From NCBI RefSeq assembly GCF_024599795.1, contig NZ_CP102246.1, positions 3,410,001 to 3,474,000 on the forward strand: a stretch of 64,000 nucleotides of DNA, given 5' to 3'. The stretch comes from Enterobacter cloacae complex sp. R_G8. Lineage in GTDB: Bacteria; Pseudomonadota; Gammaproteobacteria; Enterobacterales; Enterobacteriaceae. The position numbers were made by a program, and so were the translations under genes. The notes under the pieces are model-generated. The model saw only the letters and a program-made list of their open reading frames with translations, made no database searches and had not been told where the DNA came from. Position 1 is the first letter of the stretch, and every line of letters starts with the position of its first letter. Positions 51,973-62,597 of the stretch are shown one piece after another.

Positions 51973-52656
51973 TTACGCGAGTGCCAGTTTCTGGCGCGCA
52001 TATTGTAGCGCTTTTTCAATCACTTGCTCAATAGTTAAACTGGTGGAATCCAGAACTAGTGCATCTTCTGCAGGAACAAGTGGGGCGACGGCGCGGTTAC
52101 GATCGCGGTCATCGCGCTCTTTTATCTCGGATAAAAGGCGATCAAAGTTAACACTAAACCCCTTCTCCTGCAACTGAAGCATGCGGCGTTGAGCCCGTTC
52201 TTCCGAGGAGGCGTCAAGGAAAATTTTCACTGGCGCATCAGGGAAAACCACCGTCCCCATATCTCGCCCGTCAGCAATCAGACCCGGCGCTTCGCGGAAA
52301 GCGCGTTGACGGCGTAACAGAGCTTCACGAACGCGCGGGAAAGCCGCCACCTGAGAGGCCGCATTAGCAACCTCTTGCGTACGAATTTCGCCGCTTACAT
52401 CTTCCCCTTCCAGGATCACTTCGAGGTTGCCATCGGTCGAGACAAAACGCACATCCAGATGCGCAGCCAGCGGAACCAGCGCCTCTTCAGACGCAACATC
52501 CACATGGTGATGCAGCGCTGCCAGCGCCAGCACGCGATAGATAGCTCCCGAATCTAAAAGATGCCATTGCAATGCTTCCGCCATCGCCTTGCACAGAGTT
52601 CCTTTCCCTGCGCCACTAGGCCCATCAATGGTGATTACCGGGGCAACTGCCGTCAT
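51973..52656 (-). CDS. cmk: Cytidylate kinase
   Basis: Cmk phosphorylates CMP and dCMP in nucleotide recycling. The 227-residue protein has the P-loop [19 protein letters not shown] and the family motif [16 protein letters not shown]. Length equals E. coli. AAGGAG precedes the start. It is upstream of rpsA on the same strand. In E. coli ycaL lies between aroA and cmk; here only 185 bp separate them. Confidence 0.97.
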   Translation of the reverse strand: MTAVAPVITIDGPSGAGKGTLCKAMAEALQWHLLDSGAIYRVLALAALHHHVDVASEEALVPLAAHLDVRFVSTDGNLEVILEGEDVSGEIRTQEVANAASQVAAFPRVREALLRRQRAFREAPGLIADGRDMGTVVFPDAPVKIFLDASSEERAQRRMLQLQEKGFSVNFDRLLSEIKERDDRDRNRAVAPLVPAEDALVLDSTSLTIEQVIEKALQYARQKLALA

Positions 52657-52701
52657 CTTTTTCTCCTTAATAAAGGCATACCGTTAACATGAACGCCGCG
52701 C

Positions 52702-52730
52702 ATTATACGCGCCAACGTGCGCAACTGTTA
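52702..52730 (-). promoter_or_regulatory. Candidate cmk promoter
   Basis: On the minus strand TATAAT (plus 52702-52707) is preceded at 17 bp by TAACAG (plus 52725-52730). The -10 is perfect and the -35 weak. It lies about 45 bp before the cmk start. Confidence 0.5.
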
Positions 52731-52810
52731 CCTTTGCGTGCAAATTACGGAATTAATGAAGCAGAGTGTAGAAGAAATGGGCGGGAACAAACGTCAGAAA
52801 ACGTAAGGAA

Positions 52811-52834
52811 ATGCCGCATCGGGTGATGCGGCAT
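52811..52834 (-). terminator. Hairpin after aroA
   Basis: ATGCCGCATC-GGGT-GATGCGGCAT lies just past the aroA stop. The minus strand continues TTCCTTACG, so the T-tract is poor; it may be a weak terminator or a short REP-like element. Confidence 0.6.
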
Positions 52835-52841
52835 TATGTCA

Positions 52842-54125
52842 TCAGGCCAGTGTACTGATGCGGGACAGCTGTTCGAAATAGTCCGGGAAGGTTTTCGCCG
52901 TACATTTCGGATCGAGGATCGTAACAGGTGTATCGGACAGCGCCACCAGCGAGAAGCACATCGCCATACGGTGATCGTTGTAAGTGCCAATTTCCGCGAA
53001 CTGCAGTTTTGCCGGAGGTGTCACGCGAATGTAGTCTTCGCCCTCCTCCACGTCAGCCCCCACTTTACGCAACTCGGTGGCCATCGCGAACAGACGATCG
53101 GTCTCTTTTACGCGCCAGTTGTAGATGTTGCGCAGCGTCGTGGTGCCTTTGGCAAACAGCGCAGCGGTGGCAATGGTCATTGCCGCGTCAGGAATGTGGT
53201 TCATGTCCATATCGATGGCGTTGAGTTCACCATGTGTACAGGCGATGAAATCATCCCCCCAGGTCACCACCGCCCCCATTTTTTCCAGCACATCAGCAAA
53301 ACGAATATCGCCCTGCACGCTGTTACGGCCAATACCGGTCACTTTCACGGTACCGCCTTTAATCGCCCCTGCTGCCAGGAAGTAGGAAGCAGATGAGGCG
53401 TCACCTTCAACCAGGTAGTTGCCCGGAGACTGATACTGCTGCGCCCCCCGCACCACGAAACGCTGATAAGACTGGTTTTCCACCTCAACGCCGAAGGTTT
53501 TCATCAGATGCAGGGTGATATCAATGTACGGCTTAGACACCAGGTCGCCCTTGATGGTGATAACCGTATCCTGGGGTGCCAGCGGAGCGGTCATCAGCAG
53601 TGCCGTCAGGAACTGGCTGGAAACGCTGCCGTCCACCTCAACGTTGCCGCCGCTAAAGCCACCGCGAAGGCGCAGTGGGGGGTAATTCTCTTGCTCCAGA
53701 TACTCAATCTGCGCACCGCCCTGACGAAGGGCGTCCACCAGATGGCCGATCGGGCGCTCTTTCATGCGCGGCTCGCCGGTCAGAACAATGTTGTTGCTGC
53801 CCAGACACAAGGCGGCAGCCAGTGGACGCATGGCGGTTCCCGCGTTACCCAGAAACAGCTCCAGTTCCTCGGCTGAACGTAGCGCACCGCCATTCCCCGT
53901 TACTTCACAGCGGGTACGGTCGTCAGACAGCGTGTAATGAACTCCCAACGCTTTCAGCGCATTGAGCATATGGCGCACGTCATCGCTGTCCAGCAGGTTA
54001 GTGAGGACGGTGGTGCCGTTTGCCAGAGCTGCCAGCAGCAGAGCGCGGTTCGAGACACTTTTTGAACCAGGCAGATTAATGGTGCCATCTACCCGCGCGA
54101 TAGGTTGTAACGTCAGGGATTCCAT
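52842..54125 (-). CDS. aroA: 5-enolpyruvylshikimate-3-phosphate synthase
   Basis: AroA joins PEP and shikimate-3-phosphate in the shikimate pathway and is the glyphosate target. The 427-residue class I enzyme shows [17 protein letters not shown] and the PEP-site loop [14 protein letters not shown] with the wild-type Gly-Thr-Pro arrangement of sensitive enzymes, plus the RVKETDRL motif. It lies 68 bp after serC on the same strand, forming the serC-aroA operon. Confidence 0.98.
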   Translation of the reverse strand: MESLTLQPIARVDGTINLPGSKSVSNRALLLAALANGTTVLTNLLDSDDVRHMLNALKALGVHYTLSDDRTRCEVTGNGGALRSAEELELFLGNAGTAMRPLAAALCLGSNNIVLTGEPRMKERPIGHLVDALRQGGAQIEYLEQENYPPLRLRGGFSGGNVEVDGSVSSQFLTALLMTAPLAPQDTVITIKGDLVSKPYIDITLHLMKTFGVEVENQSYQRFVVRGAQQYQSPGNYLVEGDASSASYFLAAGAIKGGTVKVTGIGRNSVQGDIRFADVLEKMGAVVTWGDDFIACTHGELNAIDMDMNHIPDAAMTIATAALFAKGTTTLRNIYNWRVKETDRLFAMATELRKVGADVEEGEDYIRVTPPAKLQFAEIGTYNDHRMAMCFSLVALSDTPVTILDPKCTAKTFPDYFEQLSRISTLA

Positions 54126-54193
54126 GAAACTTAACTCTCAACTCAACATAATAAATACCCCGCAGCAGGGCTACGGGGGTGAAAACAGCGCAA

Positions 54194-55282
54194 TTAACCG
54201 TGGCGACGTTCGAAGTCAATCATGAAATCGGTCAGGGCCTTAACGCCTTCCAGCGGCATGGCGTTATAGATAGAGGCGCGCATGCCGCCCACCACACGGT
54301 GGCCTTTCAGCGCATGCAGACCTGCGGCGAAGGACTCTTCCAGGAAAACTTTATCCAGGTTGCTGTCCGCCAGCTGGAACGGCACGTTCATGCGGGAACG
54401 GTTGGCTTTCGCCACATCGTTACGATAGAAATCACTCTTATCAATCACGCCGTACAGCAGCTCAGCTTTCTGCTGATTGATCTTATCCATCTGTGCCACG
54501 CCACCGTTTTGCTTCAGCCATTTGAAGACCAGGCCGGAGAGATACCAGGCAAAGGTCGGCGGGGTGTTGAACATGGAGTCGTTATCGTTCAGCACGGTGT
54601 AATCGAGAATCGACGGGCAGGATTTATGCGCTTTACCCAGCAGATCGTCACGCACGATGACGATAGTCAGTCCTGCAGGGCCGATATTTTTCTGCGCACC
54701 CGCATAGATGACACCGTAGCGGCTGACGTCAATCGGCGCAGAGAGAATGGTAGAGGAGAAGTCAGCGGTAACCACCACGTCTTTACCGAAGTTCGGCGTC
54801 TCGTCGATGGCAATCCCGTCGATGGTTTCGTTCGGGCAGTAGTGCAGATACGCGGCGTTGTCAGAGAGCTGCCACTCGCTCATCGGCTTCACGGCACGAA
54901 GGCCATCAACGGTTACTTTGGCGTCGATGACGTTTGGCGTGCAATATTTATGCGCCTCTTTCACCGCGCTGGCAGCCCAGTAGCCAGCGTCAACATAGTC
55001 TGCCGTGGTTTTGTCGCCCAGAATATTCAGCGGTACGCCAGCAAACTGGCCGCGTCCACCACCGTGGCAGAACAATACTTTGTAGTTCGAAGGAATGTTC
55101 AGCAGATCGCGAAAATCCTTTTCTGCCTCTTCCGCCACCTGAATAAATTCTTTACCACGGTGGCTGATTTCCATCACCGACGTACCCAGACCGTTCCAGT
55201 CACAAAGTTCCTGTTGAGCCTGTTTAAGCACGTCTGCCGGTAACATTGCCGGACCTGAACTGAAATTAAAGACTTGAGCCAT
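54194..55282 (-). CDS. serC: Phosphoserine aminotransferase
   Basis: SerC transaminates 3-phosphohydroxypyruvate to phosphoserine and also serves pyridoxal phosphate synthesis. The 362-residue enzyme has the PLP Lys in [13 protein letters not shown] and the N-terminal [15 protein letters not shown]. Length equals E. coli. It is the first gene of serC-aroA, linking serine, B6 and aromatic synthesis. Confidence 0.98.
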   Translation of the reverse strand: MAQVFNFSSGPAMLPADVLKQAQQELCDWNGLGTSVMEISHRGKEFIQVAEEAEKDFRDLLNIPSNYKVLFCHGGGRGQFAGVPLNILGDKTTADYVDAGYWAASAVKEAHKYCTPNVIDAKVTVDGLRAVKPMSEWQLSDNAAYLHYCPNETIDGIAIDETPNFGKDVVVTADFSSTILSAPIDVSRYGVIYAGAQKNIGPAGLTIVIVRDDLLGKAHKSCPSILDYTVLNDNDSMFNTPPTFAWYLSGLVFKWLKQNGGVAQMDKINQQKAELLYGVIDKSDFYRNDVAKANRSRMNVPFQLADSNLDKVFLEESFAAGLHALKGHRVVGGMRASIYNAMPLEGVKALTDFMIDFERRHG

Positions 55283-55444
55283 TTCCCCTCACCACGCTAA
55301 AAGCCATAAGTTATAACTGTGGATATCGGTTTTATCATTCAGTGACACGCGCCGCAATGTCTAAAACTTATGACCGGTGAAATGTGCCCGTCGTCACACA
55401 ATACAATCTGCCGCCTCGCTGTCACAAAACCGACAAAATGGCTG

Positions 55445-56137
55445 TCAGATAAGGCGTTTAGCCCGGCTAACCTTCGTCCATTCCGGATTTGTACAGCGGG
55501 GGCATAATTGATGATCGCCTACCTGCATGGAGACGACATGGCTGCATCTTACACAGGCATACTCGCCGGACTCCGGCACTGTCTTAAACCGTTCGACCAA
55601 CATATCCGGCAGAATACACAACCCCGGCTTCACTTCGTCGTCGGGATAGTAATACACACTGATTTGCCCATTGGTTTCCATTATCGCCAGACGCACCTGC
55701 CCAAGCTGTTCCACGCTATTCAGACGCAGCTCCATGAAGAACTCAAATTCGGTCATATTGGCGCTTTGGACATTTTCCCAGGCCAACTGTCCATCCTCAA
55801 CGATAACGACAGGCTTCCCTTCAAGCATGTCTTCCAGCTTTTCGCTTTTCGACATCAGCCACATGACCAGCCGGTAAAGCAGCGCCAGCGTGACGAAGAC
55901 AATAAACACCGGCACCATTGGTACATCATCATAAAAAGCGACATCCCCCGCCGCTGAGCCCAGCGTCAGAATGATCAACACTTCAAACAGCGACATCTGC
56001 CGCACACCGCGCCGACCAGTGATTTTAAGAAACAGAAAGACCAGGACGAAGGTATACAGGCTACGCAGCGCCACTTCGCCTAAAAATTCGGGTGGGACTT
56101 TATCAAACGCCATCCTCTGGAGATCGAATGCTTTCAT
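55445..56137 (-). CDS. ycaP: DUF421 inner-membrane protein YcaP
   Basis: The 230-residue protein is a YetF/YcaP family member: about three N-terminal membrane helices, then the DUF421 domain (GKPVVIVEDGQLAWENV). The C-terminal tail holds two Cys pairs, CVRCSHV and CPRCTNP, that could bind zinc. No function is established. It is divergent from ycaO. Confidence 0.9.
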   Translation of the reverse strand: MKAFDLQRMAFDKVPPEFLGEVALRSLYTFVLVFLFLKITGRRGVRQMSLFEVLIILTLGSAAGDVAFYDDVPMVPVFIVFVTLALLYRLVMWLMSKSEKLEDMLEGKPVVIVEDGQLAWENVQSANMTEFEFFMELRLNSVEQLGQVRLAIMETNGQISVYYYPDDEVKPGLCILPDMLVERFKTVPESGEYACVRCSHVVSMQVGDHQLCPRCTNPEWTKVSRAKRLI

Positions 56138-56264
56138 TTTTCTATGCCTTAACAGTCAGTTACTGACAGTAAGCATAGCCCAGTCTTTTATTTTCGCCGG
56201 AGATAGCACCTGTCACGCAAAACCCGTATCATTGCGCGCTTTACGTACGATAAAAGTGAACGCC

Positions 56265-58025
56265 ATGACTCAAACGTTTATCCCCGGCAAAGACGCCGCT
56301 CTGGAAGATTCCATCGCTCGCTTCCAGCAGAAACTGACCGACCTGGGCTTTAATATCGAAGAAGCCTCCTGGCTCAATCCAGTGCCTCACGTCTGGTCCG
56401 TGCATATTCGCGATAAAGACTGTGCACTGTGCTTTACCAACGGTAAAGGCGCGACGAAAAAAGCGGCGCTGGCTTCTGCGCTGGGTGAGTATTTTGAACG
56501 TCTGTCGACCAACTACTTCTTCGCCGATTTCTGGCTGGGTGAAACCATCGCTAACGGCCCGTTCGTTCACTATCCCAATGAAAAATGGTTCCCGCTGACC
56601 GAAGACGATGAACTGCCGGAAGGTATTCTCGATGCGCGCCTGCGTGCGTTCTACGATCCGGAAAATGAACTGACCGCCAGCATGCTGATCGATCTGCAAT
56701 CGGGTAATGAAGAGCGTGGGATCTGCGCCCTGCCGTTCACCCGTCAGTCTGATGAACAGACCGTTTACATCCCGATGAACATTGTCGGTAACCTGTATGT
56801 GTCTAACGGCATGTCCGCCGGTAACACCCGCAATGAAGCGCGTGTGCAGGGGCTGTCAGAAGTGTTTGAGCGCCACATTAAAAACCGCATCATTGCTGAA
56901 TCCATCAGTCTGCCTGAAATTCCGGCCGACGTGCTGGCGCGCTATCCGGGCGTGGTGGAATCCATTGCTAAGCTGGAGGCAGAAGGCTTCCCTATCTTTG
57001 CGTATGATGGCTCGCTGGGCGGTAAATATCCGGTTATCTGCGTTGTGCTGTTTAACCCGACGAACGGCACCTGCTTCGCCTCCTTCGGCGCGCATCCTGA
57101 CTTTGGCGTGGCGCTGGAGCGTACCGTCACCGAGTTGCTGCAGGGCCGTAGCCTGAAAGATCTCGATGTATTTACTCCACCAACCTTTGACGACGAAGAA
57201 GTGGCCGAGCATACCAACCTCGAAACCCACTTCATCGACTCCAGCGGTTTGATCTCCTGGGACATGTTCAAGCAGGACGCAGACTATCCATTCGTCGACT
57301 GGAGCTTTGCCGGTACGACCGAAGAAGAGTTCGCTACCCTGATGGCCATCTTCAACGCGGAAGATAAAGAAGTCTACATTGCTGACTACGAACACCTGGA
57401 TGTTTACGCCTGCCGTATTCTGGTGCCGGGCATGTCCGATATCTATCCGGCTGAAGATCTGTGGCTGGCGAACAACAGCATGGGTGCGCACCTGCGTGAA
57501 ACGCTGCTGGCCCTGCCGGGCAGCGAGTGGGAAAAAGAGGATTATCTGAACCTGATCGCCCAGCTGGACGACGAAGGCCATGATGACTTCACGCGCGTAC
57601 GTGAGCTAATGGGTCTGGCTACCGGCAAAGACAACGGCTGGTATACCCTGCGCATCGGCGAGCTGAAAGCGATGCTGGCGCTGGCTGGTGGCGATCTGGA
57701 TCAGGCCCTGGCCTGGACCGAGTGGACCATGGAATTCAACCAGTCAGTGTTCTCTGCCGAGCGCACCAACTACTACCGCTGCCTGCAAACCCTCCTGCTT
57801 CTTGCGCAGGAAGAGGATCGTGAGCCACTGCAGTACCTGAACGCCTTCGTGCGCATGTACGGTGCCGAGGCGGTAGAAGCCGCCAGCGCGGCCCTGAGCG
57901 GCGAAGCGCCATTCTACGGACTGCAGGCGGTAGACAGCGATCTGAAAGCCTTCCCTGCGCATCAGTCGCTGTTGAAGGCCTATGAAAAACTGCAGAAAGC
58001 AAAAGCCGCTTACTGGTCAAAATAA
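56265..58025 (+). CDS. ycaO: YcaO, ATP-dependent cyclodehydratase-family protein linked to S12 methylthiolation
   Basis: E. coli YcaO is the founding member of the YcaO family and assists RimO in beta-methylthiolation of ribosomal protein S12. The 586-residue protein equals it in length. The YcaO domain with ATP-binding motifs (KKAALASALGEYFERLS, GNTRNEARVQGLSEVFERH) occupies residues about 60-400, followed by a helical C-terminal domain. The start at 56265 (MTQTFIPGKDAALEDS) is chosen over long in-frame upstream sequence that overlaps ycaP. No peptide precursor or partner dehydrogenase lies nearby, arguing against a natural-product cluster. Confidence 0.95.
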   Translation: MTQTFIPGKDAALEDSIARFQQKLTDLGFNIEEASWLNPVPHVWSVHIRDKDCALCFTNGKGATKKAALASALGEYFERLSTNYFFADFWLGETIANGPFVHYPNEKWFPLTEDDELPEGILDARLRAFYDPENELTASMLIDLQSGNEERGICALPFTRQSDEQTVYIPMNIVGNLYVSNGMSAGNTRNEARVQGLSEVFERHIKNRIIAESISLPEIPADVLARYPGVVESIAKLEAEGFPIFAYDGSLGGKYPVICVVLFNPTNGTCFASFGAHPDFGVALERTVTELLQGRSLKDLDVFTPPTFDDEEVAEHTNLETHFIDSSGLISWDMFKQDADYPFVDWSFAGTTEEEFATLMAIFNAEDKEVYIADYEHLDVYACRILVPGMSDIYPAEDLWLANNSMGAHLRETLLALPGSEWEKEDYLNLIAQLDDEGHDDFTRVRELMGLATGKDNGWYTLRIGELKAMLALAGGDLDQALAWTEWTMEFNQSVFSAERTNYYRCLQTLLLLAQEEDREPLQYLNAFVRMYGAEAVEAASAALSGEAPFYGLQAVDSDLKAFPAHQSLLKAYEKLQKAKAAYWSK

Positions 58026-58077
58026 GCGCATATAACATTATCAGCAGTAGGCGTATTTAATCGTCTGGGCTATATTA

Positions 58078-58112
58078 CGGGGCAATTTCATTGCCCCGTT
58101 TTTTATTTTTTT
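58078..58112 (+). terminator. ycaO terminator
   Basis: CGGGGCAAT-TTC-ATTGCCCCG is followed by TTTTTTATTTTTTT, 53 bp past the ycaO stop. Confidence 0.95.
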
Positions 58113-58357
58113 CGGCAATGAACGTTGAATGTAATAATAAAGTTAAATATGGGTAAATATAATAATATTTACCCGGGCTTTACTGTTACTTTTTATGGCA
58201 AATACTCCATATTAATTAACTGTTCCAGAGGTGGCCGACCGAAAAAATTCAACTCTTTTCATAACTTTTAAAATTTATTTTTATACGGATAATCAAAAAC
58301 TTACACCGCATTTGTCGTAAAACCATACACACTGCGGGCCTATAAGCCAGGCGAGAT

Positions 58358-58399
58358 ATGATCTATATCAATTTCTCTTCTATAATGCTTTGTTAGTAT
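58358..58399 (+). promoter_or_regulatory. FNR site and focA promoter
   Basis: ATGAT-CTAT-ATCAA (58358-58371) matches the FNR consensus TTGAT-N4-ATCAA with one mismatch. A -10 candidate TAGTAT (58394-58399) would place the FNR site near -41.5, the class II activator position. Another TATAAT is at 58381-58386. Anaerobic activation of focA-pflB is expected. Confidence 0.78.
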
Positions 58400-58431
58400 C
58401 TCGTCGCCGACTTAATAAAGAGAGAGTTAGT

Positions 58432-59289
58432 GTGAAAGCTGACAACCCTTTTGATCTTTTACTCCCTGCTGCGATGGCCAAAGTTGCCGAAGAAGCGGGT
58501 GTCTATAAAGCAACGAAACACCCGATGAAGACGTTCTATCTGGCGATCACGGCCGGTGTGTTCATCTCAATCGCGTTCGTCTTCTACATCACTGCCACCA
58601 CCGGTACTGCCGCGATGCCTTACGGCATGGCCAAACTGATTGGCGGCATTTGCTTCTCACTGGGTCTGATTCTGTGCGTTATCTGCGGCGCCGACCTCTT
58701 CACCTCAACGGTGCTGATTGTCGTAGCAAAAGCCAGCGGAAGAATTACCTGGGGTCAACTGGCGCGCAACTGGCTTAACGTCTATGTTGGTAACCTGATT
58801 GGCTGTCTGCTCTTTGTTTTGTTGATGTGGCTCTCTGGCGAGTATATGACCGCCAACGGCGGCTGGGGACTGAACGTCCTGCAGACCGCGGACCACAAAA
58901 TGCACCACACATTTATCGAAGCGGTTGCACTTGGCATCCTCGCGAACCTGATGGTCTGTCTGGCGGTATGGATGAGCTACTCTGGTCGTAGCCTGATGGA
59001 CAAAGCCATGATTATGGTTCTGCCGGTTGCGATGTTTGTTGCCAGCGGCTTCGAGCACAGTATTGCGAACATGTTTATGATCCCAATGGGTATTGTAATC
59101 CGCAACTTTGCGAGCCCGGAGTTCTGGACTGCAGTTGGTTCAACCCCGGAAAGTTTCTCTCACCTGACTATTATGAATTTCATTACTGATAACCTGATCC
59201 CTGTCACTATCGGGAACATTATCGGTGGGGGTCTGTTAGTTGGGTTGACATACTGGGTCATTTACCTGCGTGGCGACGATCATCATTGA
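58432..59289 (+). CDS. focA: Formate channel FocA
   Basis: FocA is the pentameric formate channel of the inner membrane. The 285-residue FNT-family protein has six membrane helices, with the conserved CGADLFTST (Thr91 region) and FEHSIANMF (His209 region) pore residues. The start is GTG, supported by the conserved N-terminus MKADNPFDLLLPAAM and the AGAGAG site 6-12 bp upstream; an ATG at 58390 lies within the promoter. It is co-transcribed with pflB, which makes the formate it carries. Confidence 0.97.
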   Translation: MKADNPFDLLLPAAMAKVAEEAGVYKATKHPMKTFYLAITAGVFISIAFVFYITATTGTAAMPYGMAKLIGGICFSLGLILCVICGADLFTSTVLIVVAKASGRITWGQLARNWLNVYVGNLIGCLLFVLLMWLSGEYMTANGGWGLNVLQTADHKMHHTFIEAVALGILANLMVCLAVWMSYSGRSLMDKAMIMVLPVAMFVASGFEHSIANMFMIPMGIVIRNFASPEFWTAVGSTPESFSHLTIMNFITDNLIPVTIGNIIGGGLLVGLTYWVIYLRGDDHH

Positions 59290-59340
59290 TGGTTATCTCA
59301 GGCAGTAAATAAAAAATCCACTTAAGAAGGTAGGTGTTAC

Positions 59341-61623
59341 ATGTCCGAGCTTAATGAAAAGTTAGCCACAGCCTGGGAAGGTTTTGCGAAAGGTGACTGG
59401 CAGAATGAAGTAAACGTACGTGACTTCATTCAGAAAAACTATACCCCGTATGAAGGTGACGAATCCTTCCTGGCTGGCGCAACTGACGCGACAACCAAGC
59501 TGTGGGACAGCGTAATGGAAGGCGTAAAACTGGAAAACCGCACTCACGCGCCAGTTGATTTTGACACCTCCGTTGCTTCCACCATCACTTCTCACGATGC
59601 TGGCTACATCAACAAAGCCCTTGAGAAAATCGTTGGTCTGCAGACTGAAGCACCACTGAAACGTGCGATCATCCCGTTCGGTGGTATCAAAATGGTTGAA
59701 GGTTCCTGCAAAGCGTACAACCGCGAGCTGGACCCAATGCTGAAAAAAATCTTCACCGAATACCGCAAAACCCACAACCAGGGTGTATTCGATGTTTACA
59801 CCAAAGACATTCTGAACTGCCGTAAATCTGGCGTTCTGACTGGCCTGCCAGATGCCTACGGCCGTGGTCGTATCATCGGTGACTACCGTCGCGTTGCGCT
59901 GTACGGTATCGACTTCCTGATGAAAGACAAATACGCGCAGTTCGTTTCCCTGCAGTCCGATCTGGAAAACGGCGTAAACCTGGAAGCGACTATCCGTCTG
60001 CGTGAAGAGATCGCTGAACAGCACCGTGCGCTGGGTCAGATCAAAGAGATGGCTGCTAAATATGGCTGCGATATCTCTGGTCCTGCAACTAACGCTCAGG
60101 AAGCTATCCAGTGGACCTACTTCGGCTACCTGGCCGCCGTTAAGTCTCAGAACGGTGCAGCAATGTCCTTCGGTCGCGTATCCACCTTCCTGGATGCGTA
60201 CATCGAACGTGACCTGAAAGCAGGTAAAATCACCGAGCAAGACGCTCAGGAAATGATTGACCACCTGGTCATGAAACTGCGTATGGTTCGCTTCCTGCGT
60301 ACTCCTGAGTATGATGAACTGTTCTCTGGTGACCCAATCTGGGCAACCGAATCTATCGGTGGTATGGGCGTAGATGGCCGTACTCTGGTTACCAAAAACA
60401 GCTTCCGCTTCCTGAACACCCTGTACACCATGGGTCCTTCTCCGGAGCCAAACATCACCGTTCTGTGGTCTGAAAAACTGCCTCTGAACTTCAAGAAATT
60501 CGCCGCTAAAGTGTCCATCGACACCTCTTCTCTGCAGTATGAGAACGATGACCTGATGCGTCCGGACTTCAACAACGACGACTACGCTATCGCATGCTGC
60601 GTAAGCCCAATGGTTGTTGGTAAACAAATGCAGTTCTTCGGTGCGCGTGCAAACCTGGCGAAAACCATGCTATACGCTATCAACGGCGGCGTTGATGAAA
60701 AACTGAAAATGCAGGTTGGTCCTAAGTCTGAACCAATCAAAGGCGATGTGCTGAACTATGACGAAGTCATGGAACGCATGGATCACTTCATGGACTGGCT
60801 GGCGAAACAGTACGTTACTGCACTGAACGTTATCCACTACATGCACGACAAATACAGCTATGAAGCTTCGCTGATGGCGCTGCATGACCGTGACGTTATC
60901 CGTACCATGGCGTGTGGTATCGCAGGTCTGTCCGTTGCTGCTGACTCCCTGTCTGCAATCAAATATGCGAAAGTTAAACCAATTCGTGACGAAGACGGTC
61001 TGGCTATCGACTTCGAAATCGAAGGCGAATACCCGCAGTTTGGTAACAACGACGCTCGCGTTGATGACATGGCGGTTGACCTGGTTGAACGTTTCATGAA
61101 GAAAATTCAGAAACTGACCACTTACCGTAACGCTATCCCGACTCAGTCTGTTCTGACCATCACCTCTAACGTTGTGTATGGTAAGAAAACCGGTAACACC
61201 CCAGACGGTCGTCGTGCTGGCGCGCCATTTGGCCCAGGTGCTAACCCAATGCACGGTCGTGACCAGAAAGGTGCTGTTGCCTCTCTGACTTCCGTTGCAA
61301 AACTGCCGTTTGCTTACGCGAAAGATGGTATCTCTTACACCTTCTCTATCGTGCCAAACGCGCTGGGTAAAGACGACGAAGTGCGTAAAACCAACCTCGC
61401 GGGTCTGATGGATGGTTACTTCCACCACGAAGCGTCCATCGAAGGTGGTCAGCACCTGAACGTGAACGTCATGAACCGTGAAATGCTGCTCGACGCGATG
61501 GAACACCCTGAGAAATATCCTCAGCTGACCATCCGTGTATCTGGCTACGCAGTACGTTTTAACTCCCTGACGAAAGAACAGCAGCAGGACGTTATCACCC
61601 GTACTTTCACTCAGTCCATGTAA
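59341..61623 (+). CDS. pflB: Pyruvate formate-lyase
   Basis: PflB splits pyruvate and CoA into acetyl-CoA and formate in anaerobic growth, using a glycyl radical. The 760-residue protein equals E. coli in length. The active-site Cys pair is in [12 protein letters not shown] and the radical Gly in [11 protein letters not shown] near the C-terminus (E. coli Cys418-Cys419 and Gly734). AAGAAGG precedes the start, 51 bp after focA. Codon bias is strong. PflA, its activase, lies downstream. Confidence 0.98.
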   Translation: MSELNEKLATAWEGFAKGDWQNEVNVRDFIQKNYTPYEGDESFLAGATDATTKLWDSVMEGVKLENRTHAPVDFDTSVASTITSHDAGYINKALEKIVGLQTEAPLKRAIIPFGGIKMVEGSCKAYNRELDPMLKKIFTEYRKTHNQGVFDVYTKDILNCRKSGVLTGLPDAYGRGRIIGDYRRVALYGIDFLMKDKYAQFVSLQSDLENGVNLEATIRLREEIAEQHRALGQIKEMAAKYGCDISGPATNAQEAIQWTYFGYLAAVKSQNGAAMSFGRVSTFLDAYIERDLKAGKITEQDAQEMIDHLVMKLRMVRFLRTPEYDELFSGDPIWATESIGGMGVDGRTLVTKNSFRFLNTLYTMGPSPEPNITVLWSEKLPLNFKKFAAKVSIDTSSLQYENDDLMRPDFNNDDYAIACCVSPMVVGKQMQFFGARANLAKTMLYAINGGVDEKLKMQVGPKSEPIKGDVLNYDEVMERMDHFMDWLAKQYVTALNVIHYMHDKYSYEASLMALHDRDVIRTMACGIAGLSVAADSLSAIKYAKVKPIRDEDGLAIDFEIEGEYPQFGNNDARVDDMAVDLVERFMKKIQKLTTYRNAIPTQSVLTITSNVVYGKKTGNTPDGRRAGAPFGPGANPMHGRDQKGAVASLTSVAKLPFAYAKDGISYTFSIVPNALGKDDEVRKTNLAGLMDGYFHHEASIEGGQHLNVNVMNREMLLDAMEHPEKYPQLTIRVSGYAVRFNSLTKEQQQDVITRTFTQSM

Positions 61624-61663
61624 CTGGAATTGACTGAAATCACGCGTTAAAAAGCGTACAATA

Positions 61664-61691
61664 AAGGCTCCACGTCAGTGGGGCCTTTTTC
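61664..61691 (+). terminator. pflB terminator
   Basis: AAAGGCTCCA-CGTCAG-TGGGGCCTTT, with one wobble pair, is followed by TTTCTTCC, about 40 bp past the pflB stop. Confidence 0.88.
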
Positions 61692-61821
61692 TTCCCCACC
61701 CCAGTCTCTTTTGGCCGCTATCTATACTGAATGGATAACAGCCAAAACAGACTCGACATAGCCTTTGAGCTGTGCATCTACACAGGCCCCTGGATGGGCC
61801 AAATTCGGAGATATCACCGCA

Positions 61822-62562
61822 ATGTCAATTATTGGTCGCATTCACTCCTTTGAATCCTGTGGCACTGTTGATGGCCCGGGCATCCGTTTTATCACCTTTT
61901 TCCAGGGCTGCCTGATGCGCTGCCTGTACTGCCACAACCGTGACACATGGGATACGCACGGCGGCAAAGAAGTGACCGTTGAAGATCTGATGAAAGAGGT
62001 GGTGACTTACCGCCACTTTATGAATGCGTCCGGCGGGGGCGTCACCGCATCCGGTGGTGAAGCCATTCTTCAGGCGGAATTTGTGCGCGACTGGTTCCGT
62101 GCCTGCCACAAAGAGGGCATACACACCTGCCTCGACACGAACGGGTTTGTGCGCCGCTACGATCCGGTCATCGATGAATTGCTTGAAGTCACCGATCTGG
62201 TCATGCTCGATCTCAAACAGATGAATGATGAGATCCACCAGAATCTGGTTGGTGTGTCCAATCACCGTACGCTGGAGTTCGCCAAATATATTTCAGCCAA
62301 GGGTATCAAAACCTGGATCCGCTATGTCGTCGTTCCTGGCTGGTCTGATGATGATGATTCCGCACATCGCCTGGGCGAATTTACCCGCGATATGGGCAAC
62401 GTTGAGAAAATTGAGCTTCTGCCCTATCACGAACTGGGTAAACACAAATGGGTGGCGATGGGCGAAGAATATAAGCTTGATGGCGTTAAGCCGCCGAAGA
62501 AAGAGACGATGGAGCGCGTGAAAGGTATTCTGGAACAATACGGACACAAGGTCATGTATTAA
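61822..62562 (+). CDS. pflA: Pyruvate formate-lyase activating enzyme
   Basis: PflA is the radical-SAM enzyme that installs the glycyl radical on PflB. The 246-residue protein has the CX3CX2C cluster motif [15 protein letters not shown] (Cys30, Cys34, Cys37) and the GGE motif in [10 protein letters not shown]. The ATG at 61822 ([14 protein letters not shown]) gives the E. coli length and N-terminus; upstream in-frame sequence is rejected. It lies about 200 bp after pflB with a terminator between, so it probably has its own promoter. Confidence 0.97.
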   Translation: MSIIGRIHSFESCGTVDGPGIRFITFFQGCLMRCLYCHNRDTWDTHGGKEVTVEDLMKEVVTYRHFMNASGGGVTASGGEAILQAEFVRDWFRACHKEGIHTCLDTNGFVRRYDPVIDELLEVTDLVMLDLKQMNDEIHQNLVGVSNHRTLEFAKYISAKGIKTWIRYVVVPGWSDDDDSAHRLGEFTRDMGNVEKIELLPYHELGKHKWVAMGEEYKLDGVKPPKKETMERVKGILEQYGHKVMY

Positions 62563-62563
62563 A

Positions 62564-62593
62564 AAAGAGGCCCGGTGATAACCGGGCCTCTTT
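62564..62593. terminator. Bidirectional terminator between pflA and the cigR-like gene
   Basis: AAAGAGGCCCGGT-GATA-ACCGGGCCTCTTT is a 13-bp perfect stem directly after the pflA stop and 5 bp from the stop of the convergent gene. A-runs and T-runs flank both sides. Confidence 0.92.
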
Positions 62594-62597
62594 GTAT

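Larger units (their letters stand above)
58026..58431. other. ycaO-focA intergenic region
   Basis: This 406-bp gap contains the ycaO terminator, an AT-rich segment (58110-58330) with no visible gene, and the FNR-type promoter of focA. In E. coli the matching region carries ArcA, FNR and NarL control of focA-pflB; I could only assign the FNR site from sequence. Confidence 0.7.

Noticed and set aside
56265..58025. A YcaO-based natural-product (thiazole/oxazole peptide) cluster
   Set aside because: No precursor peptide, dehydrogenase or transporter gene is nearby; the gene is the housekeeping ycaO at its usual place before focA.
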